DNA from: Leptospira stimsonii
GTDB taxonomy: Bacteria > Spirochaetota > Leptospiria > Leptospirales > Leptospiraceae
DNA: 64,000 nucleotides
Direction of reading: 5' to 3'
Assembly: GCF_003545885.1 (NCBI RefSeq)
Contig: NZ_QHCT01000007.1
Location: 1 to 64,000 of the forward strand
How positions within the stretch are numbered: position 1 is the stretch's first letter; every line of letters starts with the position of its first letter. The notes beneath the pieces are model-generated. The model searched no databases. It was given only the letters and a program-made list of their open reading frames with translations, and was not told where the DNA came from. The position numbers were made by a program, and so were the translations under genes. Shown piece by piece: positions 59,769 through 64,000 of the stretch.

Positions 59769-61049
59769 ATGAAGATACTAAAATCTGTGAATATGAATTC
59801 GAAAAGTCTATTCGGCCAAATATTCATATTATTTTTCCTTGCTGATTGTACGACTACTCAGATCGGTAATGGATACACAACAAGATCGAAAATAGTGGCC
59901 TTCTCCAGACCGGACAGTAAAAGTACTATTGTATTTGAAATAAAGGAAAATTCGAAATTTACAATTTTAGATAGGATCTCCTCAAAAGAGTCCAAACATC
60001 CGGTGGATTGGCTGAAAATAAAAAATGAAAATCAAATTGGATTTATAGAATACAATAAGAATAACTCGTCTCTAATTTTTCTAAATTTAGAAAAACCTAA
60101 GTATGGACTCGTTGTTGCGACATCCTTGTTCGTAAGGAATGAGCCAACGGTTGATAGCAGGCCCATTGAGAAACTTGCAACGAAAGCGATAGTTGAGATA
60201 ACGGAAGATAGCGAATCATCAATCTCCGTAAATGGTAGAAGAGGATATTGGGTAAAGGTAAAGACGAAGTCTCAAAATGTGGGTTTCGTATTTTCTCCAT
60301 TCATTATGGTCAAAGATTCGATCGAAAGCTTATCATCGCTTACCGATTTCGAAACGAATGAAACGGGTTGGGCTTACGTTAAGAATTCACCAGAATCCAT
60401 CTATTTAATGAATCATAATATTCTAAAAAGAAGTAAAAATAACCAAATATACGAAAATCAATACTATCTGATTCAATCTAGATTTGTAACTAAAGACGGA
60501 AAAGTATTTTTCAGGCTTCAAAAACAAGAAGCAAGTTTGGAGGACTGGTATTCCGAACTTAAAGTTACAAAAATTGCTGATTGCTACGTTCCTGCGGAAA
60601 GTATAATTTTATCGAACAAATATGCCCCTTTGTATGCGCGGACTCAAGATTTTGATAGGAAAAAAACCAAAATTTATGAATTTCTAAGCCATGAGGTGGA
60701 CGATGACATTGATCCTCAATATTCGGATATTGACTATTTTGAATGGAAAAAAAGAAAATTCCATGTAATAAGAGCGACTGAAAAATATAAATATGATGAA
60801 TGCAGAGGTTGTTTTCAACCGGAAGCATTTAATCTTGTATTTGTTTTAGAAGAAAAAGGAAGTTCGTTTCAATTGATTTTTAAGGCGGCAGGATCACGAA
60901 GTGCTTCTTTCTACCAATTTGATCGTCCCAGGATCATCATAAATGATAGTCCTCCACCGGAAGGAGATGATTCCCCAAGCAAGATTATTTCTTCTGAGTT
61001 TGTATTTAATGGAAAGGAGTTTTTATTAATATCGAATCCGAATCATTAG
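59769..61049 (+). CDS. SH3-domain lipoprotein
   Basis: The 426-residue product has a leader with lipobox LADC (Cys27; Cys19 if the start is 59793), followed by two SH3b-like segments: one near IVAFSRPDSKSTIVFEIKEN and one near GLVVATSLFVRNEPTVDSRP to WVKVKTKSQNVGFVFSPFIM. The C-terminal half has a different domain without a recognised pattern (DYFEWKKRKFHVIRATEKYK). SH3b domains in lipoproteins often bind cell-wall material. The start has no clear ribosome site. Confidence 0.7.
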   Translation: MKILKSVNMNSKSLFGQIFILFFLADCTTTQIGNGYTTRSKIVAFSRPDSKSTIVFEIKENSKFTILDRISSKESKHPVDWLKIKNENQIGFIEYNKNNSSLIFLNLEKPKYGLVVATSLFVRNEPTVDSRPIEKLATKAIVEITEDSESSISVNGRRGYWVKVKTKSQNVGFVFSPFIMVKDSIESLSSLTDFETNETGWAYVKNSPESIYLMNHNILKRSKNNQIYENQYYLIQSRFVTKDGKVFFRLQKQEASLEDWYSELKVTKIADCYVPAESIILSNKYAPLYARTQDFDRKKTKIYEFLSHEVDDDIDPQYSDIDYFEWKKRKFHVIRATEKYKYDECRGCFQPEAFNLVFVLEEKGSSFQLIFKAAGSRSASFYQFDRPRIIINDSPPPEGDDSPSKIISSEFVFNGKEFLLISNPNH

Positions 61050-61325
61050 AATCACAGTATTTGATTCGGTTTATACTTGTACTGACTGGGCAAGTATGTT
61101 CTCATGAAGAAGTGAAAAAAGTTACAAATTCCAAATCTCACGTTTTGAAAATATTCTGAGTCTTACCTAAAATTTCAATTATACGAAACGAAACAGAGAC
61201 GATCGATTTTATTTATTTTTATCGGGGAAGTTTATCGTAAGTTCTACAATTCAGATTGAAGCGTCGATTCAGTATCGCTAATCTTTTTCAGCAATGTTTA
61301 TCCTGTGTTATAAAAATATTTTATT
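61050..61325. other. intergenic, nothing recognised
   Basis: AT-rich, with no supported gene. It lies between converging genes (SH3-type lipoprotein and diguanylate cyclase). Confidence 0.4.
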
Positions 61326-62243
61326 CTAAATAGAATAAGCTTCAAAGAAAGACTCGATCCGATTTCTCCCCTTCTTTTTGGCAGAGTATAGAGCCTGGTC
61401 CGCACCTTCTAATAATTGAATCGAGGAAGTTTCGTCTGAAGCCAGAATGCTATGTACGCCGGCGCTTATCGTAACGCGTGAACACTTTAGATGGGGAATA
61501 TTTAAATTAAATATATTATTTCGTAAAATTTCTGCTATCTGTTGGGCTTGAACTAGAGATGTATTTCCTAATAATAAAATAAATTCTTCCCCACCGAAAC
61601 GGCAGGCTAAGTCGCTTGGACGTCGGGCAAATTTTCCAATCTCCCTACTGACCTTTTGTAAACAATGATCTCCTTGTATATGACCGAATGAATCATTGTA
61701 ATTCTTAAAATAATCTATATCAATTAATACTAAGCTAATATATTGCCGATTGCGGAGGCTTCGTAGCCACTCTCTACGGAAGTGCTCATCAAAGTGTCGA
61801 CGATTTGATAGATTTGTTAAAGGGTCTTTTATGGAAAGCTCAAGGACTTTATCTTCCGCTATTTTTCGAGCGGTAATTTCATTGTGAGAAACTAAATAAA
61901 ATTCTCCTTCTGGGGTGATCAGGCGGTTGATTGTCATATTGAACCATCGTGTTTCAGTTGGAGAATGACAGGGATAGTCGCTTGTAAAGCTATCAACTTG
62001 TCCTTGTAAGACATTTCGGATTCCGCTCGCCGTAGTCAATATGTCTTCTTTATTAGGAACTTCGCATACATTGAGATAATTTTTCCCAATCCAATCATAA
62101 TCTTCGCTTAGGCCGTTCTTTCTGCCGAATTCAATCCACGCTTTGTTTACATATTTGATTTCACCTGTTTTATCTATAACAGCCAATTGACTGCATAAAG
62201 AATCCAGAAGCGAATTTAGAAAATCTGTTGAAAGCGGTCCCAT
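61326..62243 (-). CDS. PAS-GGDEF diguanylate cyclase
   Basis: The 305-residue protein has a PAS domain at residues about 1-125 (LDSLCSQLAVIDKTGEIKYV, then FNMTINRLITPEGEFYLVSH) and a GGDEF domain from about 130. The active site reads GGEEF (CRFGGEEFILLLG), and the start of the domain shows KDPLTNLSNRRHFDEHFRRE. It should make cyclic di-GMP from GTP; PAS may sense a redox or small-molecule signal. No I-site RxxD is seen upstream of GGEEF, so product inhibition may be absent. Cytoplasmic, no membrane helix. Confidence 0.92.
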   Translation of the reverse strand: MGPLSTDFLNSLLDSLCSQLAVIDKTGEIKYVNKAWIEFGRKNGLSEDYDWIGKNYLNVCEVPNKEDILTTASGIRNVLQGQVDSFTSDYPCHSPTETRWFNMTINRLITPEGEFYLVSHNEITARKIAEDKVLELSIKDPLTNLSNRRHFDEHFRREWLRSLRNRQYISLVLIDIDYFKNYNDSFGHIQGDHCLQKVSREIGKFARRPSDLACRFGGEEFILLLGNTSLVQAQQIAEILRNNIFNLNIPHLKCSRVTISAGVHSILASDETSSIQLLEGADQALYSAKKKGRNRIESFFEAYSI

Positions 62244-63885
62244 ATAGTATTCGGAAGAGTAATCATACTCCGAATATCTAAGACGGACACTTTACTAGGA
62301 ATACACTAAACTTAGTATTTTCTGATTTCAGCTTTCGAAGGTCTAAACTTGTATTAAAAATTAGAACTTCGAAAAGCCAAAAATACACATTCTTGTTATT
62401 TATTTCGCAATATAAGGTGAATTCAATTAAAAAGGTGAAAAGTTATTTCTATGTGACTGTCTTTTTGCACCGGGTTTCGAAAATGATTCGATTGTGCCCT
62501 TAAACTTCGGATAAAAGTGTCATTGAGAAAAACTACAGTGTGGAGGACAAAAGCGTAAGTTTTAAAGCTTTCCTGTCCTTTCTGTTTCCAAAAAAAAATG
62601 AGTTTCGGGGCCATTTTCCACTGAAAATAACTAATATAAATTTTACGGGACTTTCGTCTTAGAAAAATAGCATTGGCTATCTTCCTTTGAACCCATTGAT
62701 AAATCTTATTTCGAGATCAGCTTCTCACAGTTCAAAACCCCAAGAGAGTTCGTTCTATTTGATTCTTAGGTCGCGCGATAAGTTAAGAATTGGTTCCGTA
62801 AGTTAAAATAATAAAAATATTGAATGAGACTTCAAATTTTATAGAAACCAACGCTTCTGAATTTTAAATTCATTCTTACGGAGCCCCCATAACCAAGCTC
62901 CTAATATGATTATGATTCCCACTATGATTCCGATCGGATTTTTATATCAAGCGGAGATCCAAATGAGAATTTGACCTCTAAATCGGACGCCTTCAAGGGT
63001 ACGATCCATAAACTTTGCTATGTAACGTCCGAAAGGAAGAGGAATCATTTTTCCCGATTGGCGCAATGCATTCAGAATACTGTTATCGAGATCGGTACGG
63101 AAGAGGAACAAGCGCACTCGTTAGCGATTGAAGTTCCCAGAAGGAATATGTGGAAAGAATACTTTCGATACTATCCACAGCCAACGTCGCTGGATGGCTT
63201 TGGTGAAGTACTAACTTTTCTTTGCGAGTGAAATGATTCCTTTTAATTGGACTCCGAAAATTTAGATAAAAAATAAAAGATCTAATTGAATAGAAAAAAT
63301 CGAACTATGTTTTTACCAAAATTAGATTCCCACTCTGTTTAGGGAGTAAATTCAAATATAACTAAGAGAATCGCAAGGGTTGCATTCTTCAATCGAGCCA
63401 GTTTATTCTATAAACTCTTTATTCTTTTCCATTCTCCATTTCTAAGTAAGGCTTTGTTCGTCATTCGTTGAATCGATCAGTCTCTACCATAAGCGGACTG
63501 TTTATCGGGAAAAGTTTATTTCGTTTTCGCCTTAAAAACGTTTCTGTTTTTGGCATAACTCTTTTTCAAACTCAATCGAAAATGTTTTGAGGTCCCATCA
63601 GGTCAGAGGTTGCTCTAAGCTTACTGAACGTAAATATTCTTATTGGATTCGTGGTCATCTACATCGGACTATTTTCTCTTGCGAACGTGTGAAGTCTCGA
63701 AATAAGAATTTCTTCTCTTGAACCATTTCTGAGCCTGCAAAAATGGAAAGTTATAAAGATTGAATTCACATAATACGCCTTAGGTGAAAAACCCCTCCAG
63801 AAAGAGGGGCGCAAAGTGGAAAAAAGAATCTCGTCCAGGTTTTTAATTCAGGAGGAGTTTCGTTTTCAAGTTCATTTCGCGATCT
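62244..63885. other. gene-free stretch with remnants
   Basis: A minus-strand frame at 62839-62946 reads YKNPIGIIVGIIIILGAWLW then GLRKNEFKIQKRW, a plausible last helix of a lost membrane protein. A plus-strand frame at 62971-63231 (TTG start, 86 codons) has no family. A partial third copy of the ~70-bp repeat lies at about 63717-63750 (TTGAACCATTTC, CCTGCAAAAA). No intact gene is seen. Confidence 0.4.
63792..63809 (-). terminator. rho-independent terminator, minus strand
   Basis: CCCCTC and GAGGGG form a 6-bp GC-rich stem with a 6-base loop; read on the minus strand the stem is followed by TTTTTC. It lies 77 bp after the stop of the minus-strand partial gene at 63886. Confidence 0.75.
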
Positions 63886-64000
63886 TTAGGATCCTAAGCT
63901 GAACAAGAATTTTGAAAGAGATAGATACAAGGGGAGTCCGACGACGATGTTGAACGGAAAGGTGATCGCAAGCGAAGAAGTAAAATAGTAAGTTGGATTT
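63886..64000 (-). CDS. C-terminal part of SbtA-like permease (partial)
   Basis: The frame runs off the right edge of the window. The visible 37 residues end FTSSLAITFPFNIVVGLPLY then LSLSKFLFSLGS. From memory the TFPFN-x-x-x-G-PLY block is characteristic of the last helix of sodium-dependent bicarbonate transporters (SbtA family). The piece is too short to be sure, but it ends with a stop and a terminator that fit its strand. Confidence 0.45.
   Translation of the reverse strand, partial: NPTYYFTSSLAITFPFNIVVGLPLYLSLSKFLFSLGS

Noticed and set aside
62971..63231. 86-codon ORF with TTG start
   Set aside because: No family pattern, no ribosome site; kept only as a possible remnant in the description of the gap.

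Overview
The window is chromosomal DNA from a spirochaete, almost certainly a pathogenic-clade Leptospira. The evidence is the family content and style: many short lipoproteins with loose spirochaetal lipoboxes, long runs of Leptospira-type hypothetical exported proteins, a split nuoC/nuoD complex I operon with nuoE-nuoF fused directly to nuoH, and IS3-type transposase debris. I cannot name the species from sequence alone. No rRNA, tRNA, CRISPR array or replication origin was recognised.

Layout. (1) 1-494: six and a half copies of a 75-bp tandem repeat, each carrying a small hairpin, directly upstream of nuoA. (2) 542-12115: a tightly coupled complex I operon nuoABCDEFHJKLMN; nuoG and nuoI are absent from the places they normally occupy. 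(3) 12.1-16.0 kb: small exported or lipoprotein genes. (4) 16.0-22.9 kb: an ECF sigma factor and FecR-type anti-sigma pair, divergent from a tandemly duplicated two-gene unit (exported 'LLKNGR' protein plus lipoprotein) and a third lone lipoprotein paralogue. This is the best candidate for an undescribed system: a cell-surface signalling locus that regulates a small expanded lipoprotein family. (5) 23.1-31.7 kb: nitrilase-family hydrolase, a TfoX-like protein with a histone-H1-like tail, an alpha/beta hydrolase, membrane proteins, a beta-barrel candidate, thiL and a YceI-like protein, with several gene-poor gaps. (6) 32.5-36.7 kb: housekeeping genes rplM-rpsI, alaS and a YajQ-family gene. (7) 37.1-47.9 kb: a Uma2 nuclease-like gene, acetyltransferase, lipoproteins, then a plus-strand run of two M16 peptidase homologues (one active, one lacking the metal site), an RNase Z-like hydrolase, a methyltransferase, an exported helical protein and an amidase_3 cell-wall hydrolase.

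(8) 47.9-62.3 kb: an AT-rich accessory region, bracketed at 47866-47936 and 59671-59743 by two diverged copies of a ~70-bp element. It holds an SDR, a monooxygenase-like lipoprotein, a decayed IS3 element joined in frame to a YiiX-type peptidase gene, a Prc-type protease translationally coupled to an unknown helical exported protein, an OmpA-domain remnant, a cupin, a GNAT, an SH3-type lipoprotein and a PAS-GGDEF diguanylate cyclase. (9) 62.3-63.9 kb is nearly gene-free, with remnants. The window ends inside the 3' end of a minus-strand permease gene that resembles SbtA and has its own terminator.

Starts were adjusted where a Shine-Dalgarno site or signal peptide argued against the longest frame. 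All family calls are from recognising motifs by eye; no database search was run.
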